A stretch of 64,000 bases of DNA from Heliocidaris erythrogramma. Its lineage: Eukaryota; Echinodermata; Echinoidea; Camarodonta; Echinometridae. A program made the position numbers and the translations under genes. Below, piece by piece: positions 33,142-44,515 of the stretch. Numbering within the stretch: position 1 is the first letter of the stretch; every line of letters begins with the position of its first letter. The stretch spans positions 39,244,888 through 39,308,887 of the forward strand of contig CM046856.1 of the NCBI GenBank assembly GCA_025617745.1, written 5' to 3'. The notes beneath the pieces were generated by a model. The model was not told the origin of the DNA and made no database searches. It worked only from the letters and a program-made list of their open reading frames with translations.

Positions 33142-36100
33142 TAGCGGATCCAGGGGGCCGAATCGGCCGCGGCACCCCCTTTTTATTTTCTATAAGGTTA
33201 GTGCTAAATCACTCTTGATAAGGCCGCCTGGCCCCTTCAAAGAGCGGCAGAATAAGGACATTTTGGGCGGTTGGGCCAGTCCCAAAAATTTGGAAGCCCT
33301 TTATTTGTTTGAGGGGGCAGAGCTCTACATATATCCCCCCACCCCCCCCCCCCCCCCCAAAAAAAAAAAAAAAAACCAAAAAAAATTGAGGTGGGGATGG
33401 CCTGTATTATCATCCCCCAATATTTTGGATAAAATAAACAAGAATTGTTATACATTACCTTAAAATTTTTATGATTATCCAAACTCATTATGTTTGATTT
33501 TTAAATACCATCACATTATTTAATGATTAGAATTAAGGAAATAAGAAATGCCATAATTTCAGTTCGAAAATATCGAAGAAAATTTGTTCGCTCGCATTGT
33601 TATTCTCAATTAAGGGGTTCCGTCCATTGGCGTAGATCCCTGCATTCCTTCTTTTTATTAAAAACCATTTTGGGATGCTCTAAAATGCAAGTTTAATAGA
33701 CAGATTTTTGAAAAAGTCCCTGGTGTGGGAGGGGGATACCCCCCTCCCCCCCCCCCCGGTCGGTTCGCTCAGTGGTGTATCTAGGGGGCAGGGCGGCACT
33801 GGGAGGGGGCGAAAAAAAAGCAAAGGAGAGAAAGAAAATAAGGGGGAAATGAAGGAAAACCTTAATCCTTACGGATTATGCGCCCCAAATGTAGATTTTG
33901 AAGGTCTGAATTGCGCAAAAAATTTCCAAAGCTCGGTCGCTTTGCAGACTCGCACAATTATTTTCTTTCAGGATCTCGTAATTTTGCGTCCCCAGTATCA
34001 GTGGCGTATCCTAGGGGGACAGGGGGCACGTGCCCCGGGCCGCACTTGGAGGGGGCGCAAAAAACGCAAAAGATAAAGGAAACGGGGTAAGAGAAATCAT
34101 AATGCTTACGGATTATGCCCCCCCCCCCCCCTCCAAAAAAAAAAAAAAAAATCCGAACGGTTAATGCATTAGAAATACAGTTTTTGAGGGTTGGAAAAGC
34201 AAAATTCAAAATCTGAAAAATAAAAATGTAATTGTCGTTGTTCTGCTCGCTATCATGTAATAAGTTTCATCTGAATCTTGCTAGATATATTGCGCCCGCA
34301 ATAAACTGTATAAAACAGCATTTGCAACATTTGCAACATTTGAATGAAATCCCAACTTTCGGTCGCCTTGCTGAAATTTTCTCGACTACTTTTCAAGGGT
34401 TTTCGTTAATTTTACTCCCAGTTTTAGAAGTGAGTGAATAGAAAACCGTTTATCAATGTACAAAATTCGAACTTCTCGATTGCTCAATAGCAGTAGTCAA
34501 TTGCAAAATTTCCTGAGTAAAATGCACAGGGAATTACGTTTTTTAGGGTTAAAAATTGAAAAATTGCCGCTCGGTCACCTTGCTCCCTCGCCTGTACAAT
34601 AACTTAAATAACTTTGGGGACTTGGGGGTTGGGGCGCAACTTAATTGTTTGCCCTGGGCGCCAAAATCCCTAGATACCCCACTGCCCAATATATAGTTCT
34701 TAAATAGCTTAAAGGGTTCAGAATTTGAAAAAAATAAAGATGTAATTGCTTTGCTCGCTATATCAAGTAAGTTTCATATGACTCCTGCTATATTTTGCGC
34801 CCCAAGTATAGGATAAAGTGTATAAAACAGCATTTGCAAAGGTTAAACATTTGAAAGGAATCTCAAATTCAGGTAGCCTTGATGATTTTATCGACTCTTT
34901 CTCAAGCCTATAGGCTAGGGTTTTTGTTACTTTTGCTCCCGATATAGAAGTGAGTGAACAAAAAACCGTTTATCAAAGTATACAATTTGAGCTTCTCTAC
35001 CGCTCAATTGCGGTGGTCAATTGCAAAATTTCCTGGGTAAAATGCACAAAAAGAATTTACGGTTATAACATTTTTTTCGCTCGGTCGCTTTGCTCCCTCG
35101 CTTGTACAATAACATAAGTAATTTTAGACACTTGCGGGGGGGGGGGGGTAATTTCATTGATTACCCCGGGCCCCATAATGCCTAGATACGCCACTGACTT
35201 CACTTCCCTCGACGGCCGGTCACCCCCCCCCCCCCCCCCAATCATGAACACGGAACGACACCCCTGGTTGAAGTTGCTTTAATCTATATATAAATCAATT
35301 TAATTAAATTCAAGATTATTTTTCAAGGTACAGTAGCTTCCAGATTTTGTCAAATTTTCAACCCTTGTACAGGAGTCAATGTGTGTGAGATTATTCATGT
35401 TTTAGATGAACAAATAATGACAATGATGATGATGATGGTGATGATGATGATAATGATGATGATAATACAAAAAATATAACCAAAGTAGTTCAAAACAATA
35501 GACAATTGATGAATAATCTGATAATAAAAATCAAAGCTGGTGTGCACCTCCATTGACCGACCCATAACTGGGTCATTCCAACGAATACATGTATATTATA
35601 TATATATATTCTTTTTGTTCCTTCTGTTTCTTTTTTAGGGGAGGGTGGTCACTTGAAAAATCATAGGGGGCAACCGTCCCCTTGCCCCCCTCCCCCACCC
35701 TACCCCACCTTGTAGCGCTGGCCCAGCACCATCCTCGAAAGATGTCTTTCAGGCATCTATAAAGGTGAGTCGGATGACAGTGCAAAATTAGTTGATATCA
35801 AGCAATTCGCTCATGACGACGGTCTCCTGTGTTCTATTTTTTTTTGGGTTAAATATCAATTTTCAATATACTCACATTCAGAATTCAAATGTATATAAAT
35901 GGCTTGTATGTTCCAATGAATAAACAAACAAACAAAGTCACCCGATGTTCGGGCAGCAGAGCGAACTGTCCGAATATCAGATGTAAATACCTTATCTCGT
36001 ATATTTTGGTTATAATATTTCCTCTAAAGGCTGTAAAATTCAAGTGTCAAAAATTTGCTTGCTCGCTTCGCGGAAATACGTAATTAATTAATTTGTACAA

Positions 36101-36265
36101 CAGACACCTGTCACGTCGAGTTCGAAACTGAGCCCGCGCGCAGATACAGGTACGGTACTCTTATGTAATGAGTTGATGTAATTGGTGATTTAACTTTGCA
36201 ATTTTCAAATTGCGGCCCCCCCCCCCCCCCCCCCCCCTATTGGGAAATCCTGGATCCGCCCCTGA
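33142..36265. repeat. Region bounded by inverted GCGGATCCAGG / CCTGGATCCGC ends
   Basis: AGCGGATCCAGGGGGCCG at 33144 and CCTGGATCCGCCCCTG at 36249 face each other over 3.1 kb. They could be two ends of one element or two separate copies of a MITE terminus; both adjoin G- or C-runs. No ORF with family resemblance lies within. Confidence 0.35.
33770..35195. repeat. hAT-like termini with a ~505 bp tandem duplication
   Basis: Left-type ends CAGTGGTGTATCTAGGGG (33770) and CAGTGGCGTATCCTAGGGG (33999) and right-type ends CCCTAGATACCCCACTG (34669) and GCCTAGATACGCCACTG (35179) are inverted relatives. The body 34230-34680 is repeated at 34735-35195 (AAAACCGTTTATCAA, GGTCAATTGCAAAATTTCCT, GTAAAATGCACA). 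CAGTGGCGTA-type ends are familiar from hAT-derived MITEs. I found no clear target duplication. Confidence 0.6.
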
Positions 36266-36746
36266 TGACCGACCATAATTTCTTTAAGATATCTGTAGCT
36301 ATGTTCCTTTGTTGGAAAAAAAAAACCCTCGACGGGTAGGGCTGTAATGATCTCACATATAAATACAAAGGAAATATTTTGAAAGGTGTTTTATGAATAT
36401 GACAAACCGTGACAAACTTCTGCGCTCTAGTATTCAAGGTCATTATTTATTTCACACTCATATATGTATAATATTATATAGTCTTTAAAAAAAAAACCAC
36501 CACCAGACTACCCGTCACGCGCCAGTACTCTGAAATATTTTCAGTAGCCGGGTATTTTTCTGGGCTTGAGACCTGCATGTGGGTGTATCAAAAGAAGTGT
36601 ATTTACTTAAGTTTATGCCCAATTTTTGCTCTCTTTGTTTGGAAAACGAGCCTGAGGACGTTATTGAAATATATTATTCTAGCATGAGTCAGGCTAACTG
36701 AAAGGGCCCGATCTTGCCCTCTGAATTTCACTGTAATACCGGCTTG

Positions 36747-36970
36747 TTACTGGTACACATGCTTTGTTATGCCAACTGCAGATGATTTGCTAGAAGTGGT
36801 TGATGTTGTAATATTATTGTCCGACAATATTCTCTTTGCTGAACAACTCGTCAAAATAAGTAATATTTCCTGCTTGGTCAGCTTGCCGGAATTGAATTTA
36901 TCAGCTTTTGAGATCTGATCATGGACATCGACGACGGACCATGCACAATTGTCATTGAATAATGAGGATT
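36747..36970 (-). CDS. Candidate terminal exon with an EF-hand-like motif
   Basis: On the minus strand an acceptor-like sequence (GTTTTTTTAG, ending at 36971) precedes a frame of 74 codons that stops at 36747-36749. It contains HDQISKADKFNSGKLTKQEI followed by LLIL. This fits the EF-hand helix-loop-helix pattern: loop D-K-F-N-S-G-K-L-T-K-Q-E with Asp at 1, Gly at 6, Leu at 8 and Glu at 12. Position 3 is Phe where an Asp/Asn/Ser is usual, so calcium binding is doubtful. The frame is open further upstream to 37286, but that part looks non-coding. No partner exon was found, and chance resemblance in a Lys/Ser-rich frame remains possible. Confidence 0.3.
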
Positions 36971-37479
36971 CTAAAAAAACAATGACTCTCAGTTGTTTAT
37001 CTTCGAAAAAATACTGGAACTCTCTAAATCCCGAAATAAAAAGTGTGATTTGTATTTTGATTGATTTGTGTGGAAATAAACTAAACTGAAACTGAAAACT
37101 GATATGATGACTATGTGAGTCACCTTGTGAAATAATACTTTTCTCGACAGAGCTGTTGCTTTTGATAAATCGGATGGAATAACCCTTCTTCCACAAGCAT
37201 TTTCTTCGACAAAATTCGGCGAGTAACTGGCAGCTGGCTTTACAAGTAATCATGAGCGATATTAAATAAATATTTTGTTTAATCATGTTTTCTATTGGAC
37301 ATTTCGGTAGTTTCGTTCCCCACGGCGGTGATTAATGGTTGTTCATCTGTTGGAGAACATCAAAAGGCTTATGTGACTCATCTTGATTTGTGGAATAGTT
37401 GATAGGAAGCTTCATTATGATTGAGGAGGATATATTAAGTGCCATTCAAGAGGTGAGTGTAACACGTCGTACATCTTAA

Positions 37480-37645
37480 TAATAAGAATGATAATAATAG
37501 TAATAATAATAACCATCATCATCATCATCATAATCATAATATATAATAATGCTGATCTGATAATGATAATGATACTACATGTACTACTAACTATAATAAA
37601 ACTAATAGTATTATAATTGTTATAATTATTAATTATTATTATTAA

Positions 37646-37714
<69 letters not shown>

Positions 37715-37780
37715 CATTATTATCATAATGATGATACTACTAATTATAATAATAATAATGATAATTTTAAAAACATAGAA
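37480..37780. repeat. AAT/ATT-rich microsatellite
   Basis: Imperfect (ATT)n/(AAT)n with a pure ATT core of about 75 bp at 37640-37715. The isoleucine-rich open frame across it is an artefact. Confidence 0.9.
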
Positions 37781-39092
37781 ACATAATAATAAAAATTGGG
37801 TTCCTGTATTTAGTGCTAATATCGGCATCCTTGACACTCCTGGCTCTCCAGTATAAATATTACCCAAGCTTTAACCAACACGGCTGTTATTACCCATTAG
37901 TTACTTACACCTGAGTCGAGAGTGGCAAATGTATGTCTGCCCCCCCACCCAAAATAAATAAATAAATTTAAAAAAAAAATAAAATAAAATAAAAAATAAA
38001 AAATCTAGTGAATGAACACTATGCAATCAAATACTTCCTCACTATGAACCAGGCTATAGGTCCATCCATGGTAAATAATAATATGGGACAGAGATATAAA
38101 AGCCTCATGAGTGATGAGTCAATAATTTTGAAACAAATAAATTCCATTCAGGAAAGAGAGGATATCTGAAATCATGTTTTGATTGTATTTTCTTTTTAAA
38201 ATAACATTATTATCAGGGAGTAGGATTATTTTTTTGCGTATTCGTGAATATCACCTATTGCTCGATCCTTTTGTTTCACGGAATTATTGTAACACATTAA
38301 TCTAATAATTACTTTAATGTGCAACCAAGTGCTTGACTGCTTGTTACCAGTAGTAGACATATAGCTATATAGTTGGTAATAATAAATTCAGCTAATTGTG
38401 GAATATGTACAGACAAGGATGTATGTGAGATATTCAGCAAGTACGTATTACTTCTGCAAGGGGTGTTGAAAAAAATTACTCTTACCCTCCTTTCACAAAA
38501 GGTATTATTGTACACGAATAGACAATTATAAAAAGCTTCTTTTGGGCAGAATCCCTTGCTATCTAGTATTATAGTGGGATTTCGGATCTTTTGTGTGACG
38601 ACACAATAGATTTTGGGGTGGTAGTGGGTGTATTGGACCGTATTATAAAGGGCTCAGCCCGACGGAAAACCTATAATCGTAATGCATGTAGAAGACGCAT
38701 TGGGATTATACGCGAAGTTTATTGGCGAGTTTTTATCATTAATCTGATATCATATTTATCATGATGAGGGCTTGTGGATAACGATTAAGATGGTGTGGAC
38801 AATTTTCTATGATTTTGCCGACTTTCAATGCTGGTAGCCTATTAGGCTGACATAGTGAGTGAAATGGATCTTATGGACAACTTTCCAGAGGCTGACTATC
38901 CTCTGGTATGTATTCGCTATGCATGTTGCATGACTGTTATATGCATACGTTCGATCTACTGCAGATTGAAATGTACATATAGGTGGAATCATCACAATGA
39001 CTTTGTATTCACTTTTTACCTGTTGTTGTGGTAGATCTCTTGGTGTGTATATCACGTTCTTTCGATATACATTCGTTATGTTGGCCTCCTGC
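37781..39092. other. No supported gene
   Basis: AT-rich sequence with short A-runs (37950-38005). Read on both strands, I see no exon, tRNA or clear inverted repeat. Confidence 0.4.
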
Positions 39093-39102
39093 TGCTAGCT
39101 GC

Positions 39103-39286
39103 CAGGGCCGTACGCAGAAATTTTTTTCCTGGGGGGGGGGGGGGGGCAAGATGATCGCTTTTTATTATTGGATCATTTAAAAGTCTAAAACCCTATTAAA
39201 AAAAAAGTATGATTTTGAAATTTCTGGGGGGCAACTGCCCTCCCCCCTGCCCCCCCCCCCCCCCCCCCCCGCTGCGTACGGCCTTG
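39103..39286. mobile_element. 184 bp MITE with 15 bp TIRs and exact 10 bp target duplication
   Basis: Left terminus CAGGGCCGTACGCAG and right terminus CTGCGTACGGCCTTG are inverted with one mismatch. TGCTAGCTGC stands immediately outside both ends (39093-39102 and 39287-39296). The interior has a long G-run on the left and a long C-run on the right, so the arms can pair further. No ORF. Confidence 0.9.
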
Positions 39287-39406
39287 TGCTAGCTGCCAGG
39301 GGGCTGCCAGGGTTGTTACATGTGAGGATATTCGAATAGGATGTGTTTATATATAATTCCACGAAGGGGTAAGGTTATTCGATCGAAAACGTGGTTCAGA
39401 GGACTA

Positions 39407-39591
39407 GAGTACCTTTATATATAGAGAGTAGCGACATTGACGTCTGACTTTTCGGGAAACAAAATGGCGTTTGAATTCTTTCTATTGAGAACACCCAGGT
39501 GCTCATCGGAATTGAATAGAAATGTTGCATAGCAGAGGAAACAAAATGGTGTTCAAATCATGAGCTGTCGCTACTCTCTATGTAGGTACTC
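39407..39591. mobile_element. 185 bp MITE, GAGTACC ends
   Basis: GAGTACC and TATAGAGAGTAGCGACA on the left match TGTCGCTACTCTCTATGTAG and GGTACTC on the right as inverted repeats. Inside, ACAAAATGGCGTTTGAATTC and ACAAAATGGTGTTCAAATCA are direct copies. Confidence 0.8.
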
Positions 39592-39764
39592 GAGAAAAAC
39601 CACACAGAGACTGCCCTCTCGCATAAAACAAGTATATATGCATAAATGTCTACAAACGCGTGTACTCATGTACATTTATTCATTATTACATTTTTTTCCC
39701 AGTTAATTGCTCATTGTAAAAGTTGTTTACCATGTTTACTGATATCTAACATGCTGTGCACGTA

Positions 39765-40160
39765 CGAGCTCCTCTCCCATTTGTCCTGTACCCCCAAAAT
39801 CATTAATTTTCTCTAAAGAAAATATTCAATCATTCATGCAACTTAGATATAATCATTGCTCATATGTTTTCACACAAAACCTGTGTAATGTATTCCTTCA
39901 TCAATAACTAAGAAAATGGAAATTTATGAGATCTTCTGTAGTAAATAAGCAAATGAAAGAGGAGCTCGCAACATCACTGATCTCTACGAAAAAAAAATCA
40001 TTTTTTTTTTCTGTAGAGATCAGTGCGCAACATAATTATGTCACGGAGTTGCCAATTTGTGTTTGATTCATTACAACTTCAAATATTCATAACTTTCTTA
40101 TTTCTTATCGGATTTTGCTCAAACTTTCTCTCATTTTTCTTCTTTAATTCAATTTAAAAA
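39765..40160. repeat. Repeat fragment with embedded short foldback
   Basis: Contains CACTGATCTCTACGAAAAAA and its inverse TTTCTGTAGAGATCAGTG (39975-40024), a hairpin of about 22 bp arms. The right part (ATTCATAACTTTCTTATTTC, GATTTTGCTCAAAC) is an inverted relative of 31960-32110. Confidence 0.6.
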
Positions 40161-40189
40161 TGAATACGACAAAGAAAACATAAGTTTTG

Positions 40190-40230
40190 AAACGGAACAT
40201 GTTTCGGAGTCGTACTCCATCATCAGCCTG
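40190..40230 (-). ncRNA. Hammerhead-ribozyme-like motif of a Penelope-like element
   Basis: The minus strand reads CTGATGA, then GGAGT-ACG-ACTCC (a 5-bp stem II), then GAAA, then the self-complementary ACATGT. This is the conserved hammerhead core with a very short palindromic stem III, as described for ribozymes of Penelope-like retroelements. Stem I is weak (only GG/CC adjoining the core), so activity is uncertain. It lies just beyond the GIY-YIG coding remnant on the same strand, as expected for such an element. Confidence 0.6.
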
Positions 40231-40379
40231 ATTATTTTACAACAGCGACAGTGCATATATACTTTCAGATTACATAATACGAAATAACATGAACAGTTAA
40301 CAATATAAGGTGTGTCAAAATGTACTTAATGGGGTGAGGGACCTGTCTGGTCAAGGACCTGGGTGAACAATACATACAA

Positions 40380-40690
40380 TTAAATAGAAAGCAATATTTG
40401 GTAATTGTACACCTGTTGATTGAGTTTGGGTTTGGTCCAATTGATATATAGGCCTTCTTTTATTTTGAGTTGAAAATCTGTGTGGGCAATGTCCAGTATT
40501 TTGAAGCATTGTGGGTTACACATTTTGATAGACATTGTTTTGAAGATTGTAAGTGTTTGCAGACGTGAAAGTTTTTGTCCTTCCCCAAGTGCTCCTGTAC
40601 TCGTGTTATATAATGACGTTTGGTCTGGCCAATGTAACGAGCCTTACATGTACATCTCGCACAGGTGATAACACGAGCCCGAGCACGGAG
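40380..40690 (-). pseudogene. Penelope-like element remnant, GIY-YIG endonuclease C-terminus
   Basis: Reading the minus strand from about 40675, the frame gives ITCARCTCKARYIGQTKRHY, then RVQEHLGKDKNFHVCKHL. This matches the YIG half of the GIY-YIG endonuclease, with the Arg and Glu-His that follow it in Penelope-like elements. A frameshift near 40530-40550 moves the continuation to another frame (QCFKILDIAHTDFQLKIKEG, then WTKPKLNQQ), which resembles the usual C-terminal tail; a stop follows at 40380. The reverse transcriptase is absent upstream. The fragment is 5'-truncated and dead. Confidence 0.75.
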
Positions 40691-40790
40691 CTCTTGGGGA
40701 ATGGAATCTTTAACAATTCAGTTATAATACCAGGGTGGACTTCCCCTTTAAATGGGTAGACTTTTCCTATGTCGTGACGTTTTACATGAC

Positions 40791-43538
40791 GCACTGTGGT
40801 ATTTTGAAAACATTATTGCATTATGGAGAGGACTGTACCGCTTTTTTTTTTTTTACTTTTTCTTGATTAATTTTTTTTTTATTTCAATTTGTGACAGCGA
40901 ACATGGCATGGCTTTAATCCATCACTCTGGCTAGAGCGAGATATCTTTAAAATATTTTATTGGACATAAACAAGCATTGAAACTGTTCAGTACTTATCTA
41001 GCCTACGGTATATACTCTCGCTTCTTTTCGTTAAATAATCGGTTGTTCTCAACTCTTAGTACGTAACATACGCGTGGGAATGGGGGTTGTAGCCCATCAC
41101 GATAATTTTATACTACCAATATTCAGGCAAGAGTAATCTCATAATCCGGCAGCGAGAAAATTTCAAAAAAAGTTTTAATGGACATACAATTGACAGACAC
41201 TGAAAGTATCAAACTTTTTGCTCGTTCTCAAACTAGAGGGTTGATACGGGAAAGAAACGTAAATTCCCTGGTAAAACTGTAACTATATAGTTACGCTACT
41301 ATAGTTACGCTTAAATACAAGTGTCATGCCACTTAATGATCATCTGCATCATTATCCTGCTCCACCTGACATAGCAACATACGAAATCACCCCATTCAAC
41401 TGCCGTAAGGCCTGTTTTAACGTATATTGTTATTGCTATTATTCATTTATTTATCATTTTGACGACTAATCTAGATCCCCCTCCCCCCCCCCCCCCAAAA
41501 AAAAAGAAGTTACATGATTGTATATTCTCATTTTTGTATTGGTTGTACGTGACATGCTGATCTTGACACGATTGTACAATAAGCCGTTGGAACGCATTCA
41601 CTTGCCCTTCCCTCTCTTGAAGTATTTTCACACTTTTATTCCCCGCCCGTAATGCTGACATACATGTATACGCGAGATCAATGGCGTGTCCAGATTCGTC
41701 TCCGTACCGAAGGGGGGGGGGGGCGGAATGTATTTGATGAGCACCTTCATGTGCCCTATGTTGACCAAATGCAAGTTAGTAATTCACTAATTGAAGATGC
41801 TTTATTGTACCTGACTGCTATGAAAGCAAGTGTGTGCTTGTCGGTAAGCAACGAAGGGACCTACGGCTTTACATGTAAGTCCTATCTGTGGGTTGGTAAT
41901 GAGGATTAATGCCTTATCAAAGGGAATTAGCGCATCGACTTGGATGCGAACCCTGGACCTATCGGTTACTGCTCTACCACTGAGCTATTGCATGCCCCCT
42001 GCATGGTCTGGGCATTGCATTCAAGCTGGGTGTCTCGGGGGGGGGGGGGGGGGGGGGGTTGCCGGCTCCATCCTTCCATCCTGTGCTGGATACGCCAATA
42101 GGCCTATAGTGAAGAAATTTCAGTTTAAATATTGACTGTCGGGTTCCAATCTCTCCTAGAAAACAATACAAAACACGGATGATCCTTCACTCATACTCAA
42201 CGCCCTTTCAGCAAACTCCGACTACTTTTATTTGCTTTTCTGGGCGATCGCAAGAGCACTCTAAATACCATACGTTTTTTTATCACTACAGGTGAATATT
42301 CAGCAAAAAATGAGGCTTTCCGATAATGTAGAGTTGTCCAAAAGAAAAACGGAATGGCTTAGAAGTGCGACGAAGCTGTGGAGAGAATAAGATCAGTTTG
42401 TAAAATTAATTTCATCATGTATAATTTGCTAAACTGAGGAAGCAATCCTTAACATTTTGCGAAATGTTTAGGATGTATCGAATAGAGCGATCGTATGACC
42501 ATGGTTTTTGGACCAATGAGGTAAGAGACATGAATTTCTTGAATGTGTCATCTTTTTCATCACAGTACCAAAGTGAATTTTATAATAAAGATATTTTATC
42601 CATTACTATGCTGTCGGATCATTCTCTTATCATTGTGCTACTCCATTTATTCACCAGCATTTTCAAGATATTGATTTTTTTTCTACAGTTTGACAGTTTG
42701 ACACCAGAAGGGAAGAATATTACAATGTTTTGGACAAAAAAGTGTAACAGAATTATTCCTTGATCGTGTCTTTCCCTGATCATATCTCAAAACAGACATA
42801 TTCAGCATTATTAAAGTCAACAATGACATTTTGAAACTATATGTAGATTGTCCTTGTATATTTCACTCAATTTGTTTTCAGAGAAAAAGATATAATTTGT
42901 TATCGTGATAAAGATTTCGAGGAACAGTGTCAAATTTGAATTGACAACATTAAATGCTAGCCGGTCCTCCCAAATTAAGAGCGCCCTACCCCCCCCCCCC
43001 CCCCCCCCCACACACACATACCCCAGCTCGAGGGTCTGCCTGCCCCCTTTTATCCAGTGCTAAACAGGCTATTTTATTTGGAATTGTATTCTCAAAAGGG
43101 TAGCCGTTTTGGTCCTTCTTGCATGGTATTTTTAGTAATTCTTAGTAATTTTGTGTGACAAAGTCATCACGCAACGAATATTAGTGACAAGGCTTCTCCA
43201 GGACCAAATATTATATTAATTTCGTGCTAACAACATTGCGTCTTTTGTGAGGAAAAAAAACCCAATTCTTTTCCATGCATGTCATCCTTGCATGATATGA
43301 CAATAAGGCGCACCTTTTTTGTACGGAGTATATATGCGAGATCAAAGTACGATTTGCTACAATTGTCAAATACATGCAACTTGTTATGACAGTACACAGT
43401 TGATATTCATGTTCATGGTGAGTTGTTATTGGGTGCATCTAGCGATCCGAAGGTCCAAATTGGAATGAAAAGAAGCAATCGGCGGAACAGATTTTTTTAT
43501 TTTTAATGAGATATTTGTGTTTGGGGGTGGGTAAAGTG
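40791..43538. other. No supported gene; homopolymer runs and a tRNA-like relic
   Basis: Contains long G or C tracts (41479-41495, 41710-41723, 42037-42058, 42990-43009). A minus-strand tRNA-like relic lies at about 41942-42000 (TAGCTCAGTGGTAGAGCA A-box, GGGTTCGCATCC B-box, shortened anticodon arm). The stretch TACAGTTTGACAGTTTGACACC near 42690 is not exonic by any family I recognise. Confidence 0.4.
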
Positions 43539-43620
43539 CTGGTCACATTAACGATAACGATAACGAGATTTTTACTTGAAGGTACACGTATACTAAATGG
43601 TGTGTACATGTACGTGTGAG

Positions 43621-44515
43621 TGTAGGGCAGTATGTTGCGTCCAAATAATTGAAAAGCATTCCTGGCGTCGAACTATAACTTTCCGCCTAAAAAAAATGGG
43701 ATATATCGTGGAATAGGTCTCCGCTCATTCAGTGTAGTGTGTATGCATACACTTGCGTGTTATGTCTATGGGAGTGGAATGCTGTCACCGTGTACAGCGC
43801 AGCACTGACGAAATAAACGGCAGTGAATGGACTGGTGACTTATTCCACGATAATGCCAAAAATTGTTTGCGACAAGCCGTTATCTTTCTCTCAAATTTGC
43901 TAAAACATCAGAGCTTTTGCGCTTCGCGCGGGAAGGGGGAAACTCCCCTCCCTGCACCACCCCTGTTACATACAGTGCAATATTACGTCCAAATAACCGA
44001 AAAACTGTCAGGGCGTCGAACTATAACTTTCCGCCTAAAAAATTGTTTGCTACGAGCCGTTTATCTTTCTCTCAAATTTGCTAAAACGTCAGATCTTTCG
44101 CGCTTCGCGCGGGAAGGGGGGGAAATCCCCCTTCCCTGCACCTACCCCTGTTACATACAGTGCAATATTGCGTCCAAGTAATTGAAAAGCAGTTGGGGCG
44201 TCGTACTATAACTTTCCGCCTAAACAAATTGTTTGCTACAAGCCGTTATCTTTCTCTCAAATTTGATAAAACGTCAGAGCTTTCGCGCTTCGCGCGGGAA
44301 GGGGGGAAACTCGCCCTCCCTACACCCATCCCTGTTACAGTGCAGTATTACGTCCAAATAACTGAAAAGCAGTCAGGACGTCCAAATAACTTTCCGCCTA
44401 AAAACGGTGCTTCGAGCCGTTTTCTTTCTCTCATATTTGCTATAAAACGTCAGAGCTTTTGCGCTTTGCGCGGAAGGGGGAATACTACCCCTCCCTGCAC
44501 CCACCCCCTTGGGAG
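43621..44515. repeat. ~183 bp tandem repeat array
   Basis: Units begin with AGTGCAATATTACGTCCAAA-like phrases near 43627, 43973, 44158 and 44339. Each includes AACTATAACTTTCCGCCTAA (variable in the last), TTTCTCTCAAATTTGCTA and the palindromic GCGCTTCGCGCGGGAAGG. The overlapping open frames follow from the repeat and are not genes. The first unit is interrupted at 43700-43855. Confidence 0.8.
43700..43855. mobile_element. ~155 bp MITE inserted in the first array unit
   Basis: ATATCGTGGAATAGGTC at the left and GACTTATTCCACGATAAT at the right are inverted repeats. Comparison with the intact units shows that CCGCCTAAAAAA continues directly into ATTGTTTGC, so the material between is an insertion into the A-run. 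Confidence 0.75.

Noticed and set aside
36971-37286. N-terminal half of a 179-codon minus-strand ORF
   Set aside because: The composition (Phe/Ser/Ile/His runs) looks like translated AT-rich intron. Only the part after the acceptor at 36971 shows an EF-hand-like pattern.
37415-37867. 150-codon isoleucine-rich minus-strand ORF
   Set aside because: Translation of an ATT/ATC microsatellite; no codon bias outside it.
42299-42390. Small exon after a TTTTTTTATCACTACAG acceptor (frame MRLSDNVELSKRK)
   Set aside because: Only 27 codons before a stop, no partner exon and no family match.
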